From: Edaphobacter dinghuensis
GTDB lineage: Bacteria; Acidobacteriota; Terriglobia; Terriglobales; Acidobacteriaceae
DNA length: 64,000 nucleotides
Reading direction: 5' to 3'
Assembly (NCBI RefSeq): GCF_014640335.1
Contig: NZ_BMGT01000002.1
Span: forward strand, 806,001-870,000
A model generated the notes under the pieces. That model was not told the DNA's origin. It did not search any database and was given only the letters and a program-made list of their open reading frames with translations. Shown piece by piece: positions 25,553 through 34,866 of the stretch. A program made the position numbers and the translations under genes. The number at the start of each line of letters is the position of its first letter. Position 1 is the stretch's first letter.

Positions 25553-27106
25553 ATGAACATAGACCACTCCATTCTGACCATCCTCATCCTCGTCCCGCTC
25601 GCCGGCGCGATTCTGCTGGCGCTGCTGCCGGACAAGGGCAAGCTGATGCAGTGGGGCGCACTCGCCGTCACGCTCATCACCTTCCTGCTGACCCTGCATC
25701 TTCCCTTCCACTACGACTACGGCGCGGCCTCCGGCACCTTCCAGTTTGCAACCGATAATCCATGGATCGCCTCTCCTGCCATTCGCTATCATCTCGGTGT
25801 GGATGGCTTGTCGATGTGGCTGGTTGTTCTCACTGGCCTTCTTGCCCCGCTCGGTGTTCTCGTCTCGTGGCGCGCCATCGACACTCGCAAGAAGACCTTC
25901 TATGTTCTCTTCCTGCTGCAGCAGGTCGCGATGCTTGGTGTCTTCGTCTCGCTCGATCTCTTCCTCTACTACGGCTTCTGGGAGCTTTCACTCATTCCCA
26001 TGACGCTTCTGATCGCTACCTTCGGCCGCACAGAGAACCGCCGCCGCGCTGCGATCAAGTTCTTCCTCTACGCCTTCATCCCTTCGGCGATTTTGCTCGT
26101 AGGCATCCTTTGGCTCTACGTCCGCACTGGTACGTTCGACTTGCCGCGGCTGACGCAGCTTGCCGCAGCTCACAGCATCTCGAGCAACTCTGCCGCGCTC
26201 TGGCTCTGCTCTCTGGCCTTCCTCGTGGCCTTCGCCGTGAAGGTTCCTGTCTTCCCGCTGCATGGATGGCTCTCGGATGCTGTCTCCGAGGCTCCGACCG
26301 CCGCGGTCATGGTGCTCGCTGGCAAGCTTGGCCTCTATTCCATCCTGCGCTTCTCTTTCAGCATCTTCCCAGAGCAGTCGCACTGCATCGCTCCCCTGAT
26401 GCTTGCACTTGGAGCCATCGGCATCGTCTACGGCGCGTTGCTTGCCCTCGTCCAGAAGGACCTGAAGCGTCTCGCCGCCTACGCTACTCTCAGCGCCGTC
26501 GCTTTCATCGTTCTCGGTATCTTCAGCTTCACCATCTCCGGTCTCGACGGCGGCATCTTCCACATCCTCAGCGAAAGCCTCTCAGGCGCAGCGTTCTTTA
26601 TGCTGCTCGGCATCCTCTACGAGCGCTATGGCACGTACGACATGCGTGAGTACGGCGGCCTTGCAGGCAAACTGCCATGGATGGTGACACTTTTCGTCAT
26701 CACTACCCTGTCGCTGGTTGGCCTGCCGATGCTCAACGGATTCGTCGGCGAGTTCCTGATCCTCTCCGGTTCCATGCAGGCTGTCTTTGCGCACCACATG
26801 GTGTGGACGGTTCTTGCCACCACGGGCGTCATCCTCAGCGCGTCTTACATGCTCTGGATGATCCAGCGTGTGTTCTACGGTGACCTTGGCATCAAGTCTG
26901 AGAATGTAAAGGGTTGGGATATCGACGCCCGCGAGCATCTCGCGATGTGGCCGTTGGTGATCCTGTTCCTCATCATGGGAGTTGCTTCTCCCATCTGGTT
27001 GCGCGCCATCGACACGGCCGGAACCCGCATTGCAGCAACACAGTCTTCCTCAGTTTCGCCGCAAGCTCAAATTTCGACGGCCTCGGCCAGCACGGAGGCC
27101 AAATAA
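25553..27106 (+). CDS. nuoM: NADH-quinone oxidoreductase subunit M
   Basis: Antiporter-like subunit, 517 residues, about 14 helices. [17 protein letters not shown] segment ([26 protein letters not shown]), [38 protein letters not shown] and [22 protein letters not shown] carry the pumping Glu and Lys residues. The last 25 residues are Ser/Ala/Thr-rich and variable. Its stop overlaps the nuoN ATG by one base (TAATG). Confidence 0.97.
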   Translation: MNIDHSILTILILVPLAGAILLALLPDKGKLMQWGALAVTLITFLLTLHLPFHYDYGAASGTFQFATDNPWIASPAIRYHLGVDGLSMWLVVLTGLLAPLGVLVSWRAIDTRKKTFYVLFLLQQVAMLGVFVSLDLFLYYGFWELSLIPMTLLIATFGRTENRRRAAIKFFLYAFIPSAILLVGILWLYVRTGTFDLPRLTQLAAAHSISSNSAALWLCSLAFLVAFAVKVPVFPLHGWLSDAVSEAPTAAVMVLAGKLGLYSILRFSFSIFPEQSHCIAPLMLALGAIGIVYGALLALVQKDLKRLAAYATLSAVAFIVLGIFSFTISGLDGGIFHILSESLSGAAFFMLLGILYERYGTYDMREYGGLAGKLPWMVTLFVITTLSLVGLPMLNGFVGEFLILSGSMQAVFAHHMVWTVLATTGVILSASYMLWMIQRVFYGDLGIKSENVKGWDIDAREHLAMWPLVILFLIMGVASPIWLRAIDTAGTRIAATQSSSVSPQAQISTASASTEAK

Positions 27107-28602
27107 TGACCCCGAATATCGTTGCCCTTCTGCCTGAGTACATCCTTACCATCGTTGGTGTGCTCATCATGCTCGCCGAGCCGCTGCTACCCTCAGGTGC
27201 AAGCCGCAAGCCACTGGGATGGCTCGCCATCCTCGGTACGCTGGGCGCAGGCTATGCCAGTTGGTATCAGCTTCACCTCGGCAATATTACGGCCTTCTCC
27301 AACAGCATCCAGGTCGACTCCTTCTCCGTCTTCTTCCATCTGCTCGTCGCTGCTATTGCCCTGGTCACGCTGCTGATCTCGCTCGACTACTTTGAGGGCA
27401 ACGCCAGCCACTCCGGCGAATATTTTGCACTGATCGCGTTCAGCGCCGTCGGCATGATGCTGATGACCTGCGCGACCGAGTTGCTGGTCGTCTTCGTCGG
27501 GCTTGAGATCTCATCGATCTCCACCTACATCATGTGCGGCTTCCGCAAGGGCAGTGCGGCAGGCTCTGAATCGTCCATCAAGTACTTCCTGCTCGGCTCC
27601 TTCGCCACGGCATTCTTCCTCTATGGCATTGCGCTGGCCTTCGGAGCCACCGGCTCGACCAGCATCGCAGCCATCGCCCAGGGTCTTGCTACCACGACCA
27701 CGCCGCGCATGGCCTTCCTTGCGCTGGCCATGATCCTCATCGGCCTTGGCTTCAAGGTCTCCGCCGCGCCCTTCCATGTATGGACGCCTGATGTCTACCA
27801 GGGAGCGCCGTCGCCGGTCGTCGGCTTCATGTCCACCGCGCCTAAGGCCGCTGCCTTTGCCGTCCTGCTGCGCATCACCTTCTCGGCCTTTGGGCCGATG
27901 CAGCATCGCTGGGCCGTGCTGCTCTGGGTGCTCGCTGCCCTGTCGATGACGGTTGGTAACCTCGGCGCGTTGCTTCAGCGCGACGTCAAGCGCATGTTGG
28001 CTTACTCCAGCATCGCCCACGCAGGTTATATTCTGGTTGCCTTCACTGCCCTGCAAGCCGATGGCATCGCAGCGGCCTGCTTCTACACGGCCAGCTACGC
28101 TGCAATGCAGATCGGCGCCTTCGCCGTCATCACCCAGGTTACGGGCTATAACGAGCAGATTCGCACCACCGATGACTACACCGGTCTCGGTCTGCGTCGT
28201 CCCATCCTGGCTGCGTTTCTTGCCCTGTTCCTGATCTCGTTGATCGGAATCCCCTTCACCGGCGGCTTCTTCGGCAAGTTCTATGTCTTCTCCGCCGCCA
28301 TCCATGCCAACCATGTCTGGCTCGCTGTCATTGGCCTGCTCAACAGCGGTGTAGCCTGCTTCTACTATCTCCGCCTGCTGGTTGCGCTCTACTCGCGTCC
28401 GGTCACCGAGACTGCACAGCCCACCGAGGGTCGCAGCCTCAGCGTTCCTGCTGGAGTAGGACTGACTCTTGCCGCCGCAGCTACCCTGATGCTGGGAATC
28501 CTGCCCGGACACTTCCTGAACCTCGCGCAGCGCGCCAGTGCCAGCACACAGTCGGTGCCAACCCCTGTAGCAGCAGCTCCGGTGACAACCTCACAGCAGT
28601 AA
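27106..28602 (+). CDS. nuoN: NADH-quinone oxidoreductase subunit N
   Basis: Antiporter-like subunit, 498 residues. [50 protein letters not shown] and [41 protein letters not shown] are diagnostic, followed by [25 protein letters not shown]. It is the last gene of the operon. The C-terminal tail is Ala/Thr/Val-rich. ATG 27106 is the correct start, within a longer open frame. Confidence 0.97.
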   Translation: MTPNIVALLPEYILTIVGVLIMLAEPLLPSGASRKPLGWLAILGTLGAGYASWYQLHLGNITAFSNSIQVDSFSVFFHLLVAAIALVTLLISLDYFEGNASHSGEYFALIAFSAVGMMLMTCATELLVVFVGLEISSISTYIMCGFRKGSAAGSESSIKYFLLGSFATAFFLYGIALAFGATGSTSIAAIAQGLATTTTPRMAFLALAMILIGLGFKVSAAPFHVWTPDVYQGAPSPVVGFMSTAPKAAAFAVLLRITFSAFGPMQHRWAVLLWVLAALSMTVGNLGALLQRDVKRMLAYSSIAHAGYILVAFTALQADGIAAACFYTASYAAMQIGAFAVITQVTGYNEQIRTTDDYTGLGLRRPILAAFLALFLISLIGIPFTGGFFGKFYVFSAAIHANHVWLAVIGLLNSGVACFYYLRLLVALYSRPVTETAQPTEGRSLSVPAGVGLTLAAAATLMLGILPGHFLNLAQRASASTQSVPTPVAAAPVTTSQQ

Positions 28603-28627
28603 ATTTTCTAGTTTCAGCGATCGCCTC

Positions 28628-28669
28628 TTCAGCGCATCACGCTCTATTCACCGAGCATGATGCGCTGAA
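28628..28669. terminator. Hairpin between convergent nuoN and metallophosphoesterase genes
   Basis: Perfect 12-bp arms TTCAGCGCATCA (28628-28639) and TGATGCGCTGAA (28658-28669), extendable by three more pairs past single-base bulges. It lies 26 bases after nuoN and overlaps the last codons of the opposing gene. There is no strong T run, so this is a probable bidirectional transcript end or stabiliser, not a textbook terminator. Confidence 0.5.
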
Positions 28670-29438
28670 TGCTTTGTGCTTGTCCTGTAGCTCCATCGCA
28701 TGCGATCAGCGCGGCGCACATCTTCGGATTTCCCTTGGCCGCCTCGAACTTGCCCGGCATCCCGGTAAGAAAGCGGCCCAGCACCAGCTCTTTTTCCACA
28801 CCGATCACGGAATCATATGGGCCTGACATACCAACGTCGGTCTGATAGGCGGTGCCGCCGGGCAGAACGCGCTCGTCAGCTGTGGGGATATGGGTGTGAG
28901 TGCCGAGGACGGCTGTGACGCGGCCATCGAGATACCAGCCCATCGCGACCTTTTCGCTAGTGGTTTCGGCGTGCAGATCGAGCAGAATGACCTTGGCCGT
29001 AAGCTTCGAGATGATTTCATCGGCCTTGCGGAATGGGTCGTCGCAGGAGGACATGAACACCCTTCCCTGCAGGTTCAGGACGGCATAGCTCTGCCCATTG
29101 CCCAATTCGCCCTCATAAACCCCGAAGCCGGGCGTCCCCACAGCGTAGTTCGCCGGACGGATGATGCGCCGGTTGCGCGAATGCGAGTCTTCGGGTACGG
29201 CCATGTACTCGAAGATCTCCTTTTTGTCCCATATATGGTTTCCGGTGGTGATGACGTGAGCGCCCAGGTCGAACAACTCTTCGGCGATCGAAGGCGTGAT
29301 GCCGAAGCCGCCAGCGGCGTTTTCGCCATTGATCACAAGTAAATCGACGGCATTGGTTTCAAGAACGTGAGGAAGATGTTCGCGGACGATGTGGCGACCG
29401 GCGGAGCCGAAGACATCGCCGACAAAAAGGATATTCAC
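28644..29438 (-). CDS. Metallophosphoesterase of the YmdB/TIGR00282 family
   Basis: Two-metal phosphoesterase of 264 residues, full length. Motifs in order: GDVFGSAGR at the N-terminus, VINGENAAGGFG, TTGNHIWD, DLHAETTSEKVAMGW and GTHTHIPTADERVLPGGTAYQTDVGM. They provide the Asp, Asn and His metal ligands. Family members such as Bacillus YmdB hydrolyse 2',3'-cyclic nucleotides and affect RNA turnover and biofilm formation. The substrate here is not shown. Convergent with nuoN and divergent from the Rrf2 gene. Confidence 0.92.
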   Translation of the reverse strand: MNILFVGDVFGSAGRHIVREHLPHVLETNAVDLLVINGENAAGGFGITPSIAEELFDLGAHVITTGNHIWDKKEIFEYMAVPEDSHSRNRRIIRPANYAVGTPGFGVYEGELGNGQSYAVLNLQGRVFMSSCDDPFRKADEIISKLTAKVILLDLHAETTSEKVAMGWYLDGRVTAVLGTHTHIPTADERVLPGGTAYQTDVGMSGPYDSVIGVEKELVLGRFLTGMPGKFEAAKGNPKMCAALIACDGATGQAQSIQRIMLGE

Positions 29439-29527
29439 TCAAAAAGTTTACACGGTCGCAGTTTCAAAGGAGCCGCAGCGGGTTGTGTGCAATCTTGTGC
29501 CAAGGCAGTTGTGGTAGCTTTTTGTTT

Positions 29528-29902
29528 ATGGCACAGAATGCGCGTTTTGCTTTGAGTTTGCGGGTTTTAGCAGTGCTAGCGACCGAACCGGATGCGATGC
29601 ATACCTCGGCGGCGATTGCAGAGAGCCTGAAGGAGAGCGCCGTCATGGTGCGGAGGACTTTTCTGCTGTTGCACAAGGCCGGGTTGATCGTGCAACGCAA
29701 AGGACCGAACGGCGGCGCAAAGCTGAAGGTTCCGGCCAAACAGATCGGCCTTGGCGACATCTTTGACGCCGCCGCAGGCGAGTGGCTTGCCGTAGAAGAC
29801 AAGGCGCTTGGAGGGCTGATGAAAAAGGTCCGGGGCGATGCCGTGGCCGCGATGAATGAGCACTCGCTGGCAGGTGTGGTGAAGCGGCTGAAGAAGGCTT
29901 AA
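29528..29902 (+). CDS. Rrf2-family transcriptional regulator without cysteines
   Basis: 124 residues with an Rrf2 winged-helix domain: ARFALSLRVLAVLATEPDAMHTSAAIAESLKESAVMVRRTFLLLHKAGLIVQRKGPNGGAKL. The GPNGG wing is typical. IscR/NsrR-type members bind an iron-sulfur cluster through three cysteines, but this protein has no cysteine, so it senses by another means, as in YwnA-type members. ATG 29528 is chosen over the TTG at 29483 because it starts the DNA-binding domain. A DoxX-like gene follows 45 bases later, a common pairing in which the regulator controls the membrane protein. Confidence 0.85.
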   Translation: MAQNARFALSLRVLAVLATEPDAMHTSAAIAESLKESAVMVRRTFLLLHKAGLIVQRKGPNGGAKLKVPAKQIGLGDIFDAAAGEWLAVEDKALGGLMKKVRGDAVAAMNEHSLAGVVKRLKKA

Positions 29903-29947
29903 CTGGATTCGGCTGTGTGAGGCACCTACAGAGTCAGGAGTCTAAGG

Positions 29948-30391
29948 TTGCAGAGGCCGGTTCAAATTGCGCTTTGGGTGGGCAGAGCAGGATTAGCAGC
30001 AACGCTGCTATCTGCCGTGGCGGACAGATTTGGGTTGTGGGGGCCACATGGTGCTCCGCAGGTGGCCTGGGGAGATTGGGCTCACTTTGTGAGCTACACA
30101 GGGGTACTGAATAGCTTTGCACCGCATGGCTTGGTGGTGGTGTTGGCATGGGTGTCTACAGCGCTGGAGATTCTGCTGGGCATAGGGTTGCTGGCGGGAT
30201 TTTATCTGGAGTATGTGGCCTATGCGGCAGCCGCATTATTTGGGTTATTTGCGCTGGCGATGACTTTGAGCCTGGGAGTGAAAGCTCCGCTGGATTATTC
30301 GGTGTACGGAGATATATGTGGAGCATGGCTGTTGGGAGTTGTAGCTGGGTGGGAGCGGCGGTTGCGTCGTGATGCCCATTCGGCGAGATGA
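29948..30391 (+). CDS. DoxX-like membrane protein
   Basis: 147 residues with four hydrophobic helices: ALWVGRAGLAATLLSAVADRFG, GLVVVLAWVSTALEILLGIGLLAGFYLEYVAYAAAALFGLFALAMTLSLG and DICGAWLLGVVAGWERR. It resembles DoxX/SURF4-like proteins whose function is often linked to redox or thiol stress. The TTG start at 29948 gives a complete first helix. It is probably cotranscribed with the preceding Rrf2 regulator. The 3' end forms part of a hairpin shared with convergent lysS. Confidence 0.75.
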   Translation: MQRPVQIALWVGRAGLAATLLSAVADRFGLWGPHGAPQVAWGDWAHFVSYTGVLNSFAPHGLVVVLAWVSTALEILLGIGLLAGFYLEYVAYAAAALFGLFALAMTLSLGVKAPLDYSVYGDICGAWLLGVVAGWERRLRRDAHSAR

Positions 30392-30409
30392 AGCTCTGCC
30401 GAATGGGCA
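30373..30409. terminator. Hairpin between convergent doxX-like gene and lysS
   Basis: Perfect 12-bp arms TGCCCATTCGGC (30373-30384) and GCCGAATGGGCA (30398-30409) with a 13-base loop. The left arm lies in the last codons of the DoxX-like gene. It has no T run. The arrangement matches the hairpin at 28628-28669. Confidence 0.5.
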
Positions 30410-30443
30410 CTCAAGTTTGGATTCCGGCGACGAAATCTGACGC

Positions 30444-32237
<1,794 letters not shown>

Positions 32238-32294
32238 GGGTTTTCCTTTGCAGCAATTAGGGTTGAAGTTTCAGTATAGCGGCGATAACAAGAA

Positions 32295-32347
32295 CAACGG
32301 CAAATACAGGGGTCTCTCCACTACGCTTCGCTCCGGTCGAGATGACG
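32295..32347. repeat. Dispersed intergenic repeat of the 'ctccggtcgagatgacg' type
   Basis: Between lysS and the LprI-like gene. The sequence contains GGGGTCTCTCCACT, then CGCTTCGCTCCGGTCGAGATGACG in two parts. Translated on the minus strand it gives the telltale VISTGAKRSGETP peptide known from spurious frames over such repeats in many genomes. Only one copy is in the window. Confidence 0.5.
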
Positions 32348-32398
32348 TGCAATCGTAGCTGGATGGGACTAGATAGCGTGTATTTCTCAACAAGCTCT

Positions 32399-32755
32399 TT
32401 AGAAGGGGCCAAAGGTTGCTGCGTGCGCGATGATGGCCTCGAAGACGGCGGTACGCTTTTTATAGGCCGCGCGGATGCAGGGTTTACGGGTGCCGCAAGC
32501 CTCGCGCTGGCGTATCCATATGGGCTGCTGATCCTGGAGGTCGCCACGTGTGCCCATAGCGACAAAATGCAAAGAGACGTTGTAGAGGGTGTCCATGCGG
32601 GCGTCGGCCTGGATGAGGGTGGGATCGGAGCAGATGGTCTTTTCGTTGGGGGTAGCAGCTTTAGCGCAATCGATGGGCACGCAGAATGCTCCTGGAGCCA
32701 GTAAAACCAGACAGGCGGCAAGCAGGGACAGGGGAAGGAAGAAGTTACGGCGCAT
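32399..32755 (-). CDS. Secreted LprI/DUF1311-like protein
   Basis: 118 residues with a signal peptide (MRRNFFLPLSLLAACLVLLAPGAFC). The mature part is CAKAATPNEKTICSDPTLIQADARMDTLYN, RGDLQDQQPIWIRQREACGTRKPCIRAAYKKRTAVFEAII. The four cysteines and the pattern 'E..IC.D..L...D..L...Y' are typical of the LprI N-terminal/DUF1311 domain, found in periplasmic lysozyme-inhibitor-like proteins. A role in inhibiting a muramidase is only a family-based guess. Confidence 0.82.
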   Translation of the reverse strand: MRRNFFLPLSLLAACLVLLAPGAFCVPIDCAKAATPNEKTICSDPTLIQADARMDTLYNVSLHFVAMGTRGDLQDQQPIWIRQREACGTRKPCIRAAYKKRTAVFEAIIAHAATFGPF

Positions 32756-32846
32756 CGGGGGGAGGCTCCTCTTTTGTGGTGACAGAGTAACGCGGAGAGG
32801 CTAAGGGTGTCTTTTGGCTGCGTTTGCATGATGTAATAGGTGGGCG

Positions 32847-33104
32847 ATGGCGGATGACAGAGCACAAGACGGCAAAGGCACGGGCGCCAAGGGTCCTCTG
32901 GGAGACCTGGTAAAGGCCGAGTCGATGATTCAACTGGCGATTGCGCTGCCGGCAGGGTGCCTGATCGGCTGGCTGATCGGCGCGTGGCTCGATAAGCACT
33001 TTCACCAGAGCTGGATCTCGATCGCCGGGATCGTGCTGGGGGCAATCGCGGGGTTTGTGCAGATCTTTACGACCGCTGCGCGCTTTTTGAAGAACAGCAA
33101 ATAG
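32847..33104 (+). CDS. atpZ: AtpZ/AtpI-like small membrane protein
   Basis: 85 residues with two helices (SMIQLAIALPAGCLIGWLIGAWLDK and WISIAGIVLGAIAGFVQIFTTAARF) separated by a short loop. This is the AtpZ/AtpI two-helix protein commonly placed first in ATP synthase clusters, implicated in magnesium or calcium handling or c-ring assembly. It starts the F0 cluster atpZ-atpI-atpB-atpE and is 17 bases from the next gene. Confidence 0.8.
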   Translation: MADDRAQDGKGTGAKGPLGDLVKAESMIQLAIALPAGCLIGWLIGAWLDKHFHQSWISIAGIVLGAIAGFVQIFTTAARFLKNSK

Positions 33105-33121
33105 AGACGAACGAGGACGAT

Positions 33122-33532
33122 GTGACGGGAATTAATAGCTATACGGACGCTGATTTCAAGCGGACGATATGGAGTGCGCTGCGGCTGCTGGTCATTATTG
33201 TTGTGGTCGCGACGCCGCTGGTCTGGTGGAAGGCGGGCTGGCCCAGCGCGCTGTTGCTGCTGGTGGGAGCGGTCATCTCAGGGTCGGGGCTGTTTGAGTG
33301 GCTGCGGCTGATGTCGGCGGTAATGGTGCGGATGGACGGGGGCCAGACGGCGCGGCCGATGGCGATGGTTTTGGTGGGATTCTTCGTGCGGTTGGGGATC
33401 GCGGTAGCCCTGCTTTATGTTAGCCTTAAGTATCTGAATGGTTCGGTCTATGCGCTCGCCGCTGGCCTTGCACTTGGGGTGTTTGCACTCGCGGTGGAAG
33501 GGTTGAGGCTTATGAAGGCGTGGACGGTTTAG
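33122..33532 (+). CDS. atpI: ATP synthase subunit I-like membrane protein
   Basis: 136 residues, four predicted helices (WSALRLLVIIVVVATPLVWW, SALLLLVGAVISGSGLFEWL, AMVLVGFFVRLGIAVALLYVSL, VYALAAGLALGVFALAVEGLRLM). The size, topology and position directly before atpB fit ATP synthase protein I, a c-ring assembly factor, though sequence conservation in that family is low. The start is GTG at 33122. Confidence 0.65.
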   Translation: MTGINSYTDADFKRTIWSALRLLVIIVVVATPLVWWKAGWPSALLLLVGAVISGSGLFEWLRLMSAVMVRMDGGQTARPMAMVLVGFFVRLGIAVALLYVSLKYLNGSVYALAAGLALGVFALAVEGLRLMKAWTV

Positions 33533-33594
33533 ACTGACGGTTCAGATTTCGATCTGCAAGATCTACAAACAGAAGCTCTCTTATTTTTCTATAT

Positions 33595-34326
33595 ATGCCA
33601 ACACAGTTATTGATTACCAGAACTCTCAACGCGCACTTTGCCGGGCCGGTCGATTCGCTGCTTCATGCATTGCATATCCAGCCGCAGTATCCAGCCAAGC
33701 CGATTACGAACGAGTTTGCAATGGAGCTGCTGGTCTTCTTCGGGCTGTTGGCATACTTCATCGTGGTGCGGCTGACACTGAATGTCGAGAAACCGGCTGC
33801 GTTCCAGCACCTTGCCGAGATGACGCATGAGTTTGTATCGGAACAAGGCGAACAGATCATCGGACATGGCTCGGAGCGGTTTACCGGCTATCTGACAGTG
33901 CTGCTGCTGTTCATTCTGCTCTGCAACCTGCTGGGCCTGATTCCGGGGCTGGAGTCGCCGACGGCGAACGTCGTGGTGCCGCTGGGATTTGCGCTGGTTA
34001 CATTTATCTACTACCACTATCACGGCGCTCGGGCGCACGGTTTTGGATATATCAAGCAGTTTCTGGGGCCGGTGTGGTGGCTGTACCCGCTACTGTTGCC
34101 GATTGAGATCATCTCTCACTTTGCGCGTATCCTTTCGCTGACCGTCCGTCTTTACGCCAATATGTTTGCAGGCGACCTGCTTACCATCGCGTTCTTCTCA
34201 CTGGTGCCAATCGGCGTTCCCCTGGTGTTTCTGGGATTGCATCTTGGCGTGGCCGTGGTTCAGGCTTACGTGTTTTTCCTGCTTGCAGCGATCTACCTTT
34301 CGCTGGCAGTCGCGCAGGACCACTAA
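33595..34326 (+). CDS. atpB: ATP synthase F0 subunit a
   Basis: 243 residues, five to six helices. The helix with the essential arginine is LSLTVRLYANMFAGDLLTIAFF (Arg within LTVRLYANMFAG), and QAYVFFLLAAIYLSLAVAQDH is the conserved C-terminal helix. It forms the ion channel facing the c-ring. It lies after the assembly genes and before atpE; a small hairpin separates it from atpE. Confidence 0.95.
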   Translation: MPTQLLITRTLNAHFAGPVDSLLHALHIQPQYPAKPITNEFAMELLVFFGLLAYFIVVRLTLNVEKPAAFQHLAEMTHEFVSEQGEQIIGHGSERFTGYLTVLLLFILLCNLLGLIPGLESPTANVVVPLGFALVTFIYYHYHGARAHGFGYIKQFLGPVWWLYPLLLPIEIISHFARILSLTVRLYANMFAGDLLTIAFFSLVPIGVPLVFLGLHLGVAVVQAYVFFLLAAIYLSLAVAQDH

Positions 34327-34338
34327 TTTTGAGTTTGT

Positions 34339-34361
34339 CGCGAAGGGCCTCCCTCTTCGCG
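34339..34361 (+). promoter_or_regulatory. Intercistronic hairpin between atpB and atpE
   Basis: 7-bp stem CGCGAAG/CTTCGCG (34339-34345 with 34355-34361) in the 128-base gap. There is no T run. It may stabilise the atpE part of the transcript, which is needed in higher amount, but this is inference. Confidence 0.4.
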
Positions 34362-34454
34362 GCAGGTAACAATGCCGCATAGCGTGAGGGTGCCAGCACG
34401 GTGAGCATCAACCACCCACTGGCGGCGTATCTGACGGGAGACAGGAGTAACATC

Positions 34455-34766
34455 ATGCGTAAGTTGCAATATCTGTTTATGTCGTTGGCCGCGTTGCTGC
34501 TTGCAACACCGGCTTTTGCACAGGAAGCTGCCGCAAACAGCCCCGCTGCCCAGTGGGTTCCGCTGGCCGCAGGTTTGGGCATGGCGCTCGCCGCTGGCCT
34601 TTGCGGTATCGGTCAGGGTAAGGCGACTGCCTCGGCAACCGAGGCTCTGGCGCGTAACCCGGGTGCTCGCCCTGGAATCTTCATCTTCCTGATTCTTGGT
34701 CTGGCGTTCATCGAGTCGCTCGCGCTGTTCACCTTCGTCATCATCTTCCTCAAGGTCCACGCATAA
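34455..34766 (+). CDS. atpE: ATP synthase F0 subunit c with signal-like N-terminal extension
   Basis: 103 residues. The first 22 (MRKLQYLFMSLAALLLATPAFA) look like a cleavable signal peptide, which longer c subunits of some bacteria carry. The hairpin has helix 1 with GLCGIGQGKATASATEALARNPGA and helix 2 with FIFLILGLAFIESLALFTFVIIF. The ion-binding carboxylate is Glu87; Gln54 and Ser88 sit at the positions of two further sodium ligands in Ilyobacter-type c rings. CAGGAG before ATG 34455 sets the start; an earlier ATG at 34401 is less likely. It is followed by a terminator, so F1 genes are elsewhere. Confidence 0.94.
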   Translation: MRKLQYLFMSLAALLLATPAFAQEAAANSPAAQWVPLAAGLGMALAAGLCGIGQGKATASATEALARNPGARPGIFIFLILGLAFIESLALFTFVIIFLKVHA

Positions 34767-34794
34767 GTTTCCGAACCCTGTTCGGTTGCAAGAC

Positions 34795-34829
34795 AAAGCC
34801 TCCGCTCATCGCGGGGGCTTTGCTGTTTT
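34795..34829 (+). terminator. Rho-independent terminator of the F0 cluster
   Basis: AAAGCCTCCGC (34795-34805) pairs with GCGGGGGCTTT (34811-34821) with one G-U pair, followed by TGCTGTTTT. It lies 28 bases after atpE and just before the GH2 gene. Confidence 0.8.
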
Positions 34830-34866
34830 AGTGGTGAGCGATACCGTAGAATTGGCCGGACCACTT

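Noticed and set aside
32257..33045. Minus-strand frame of 262 codons
   Set aside because: It covers a dispersed repeat (VISTGAKRSGETP), the LprI-like gene in another frame, and part of atpZ; not a real gene.
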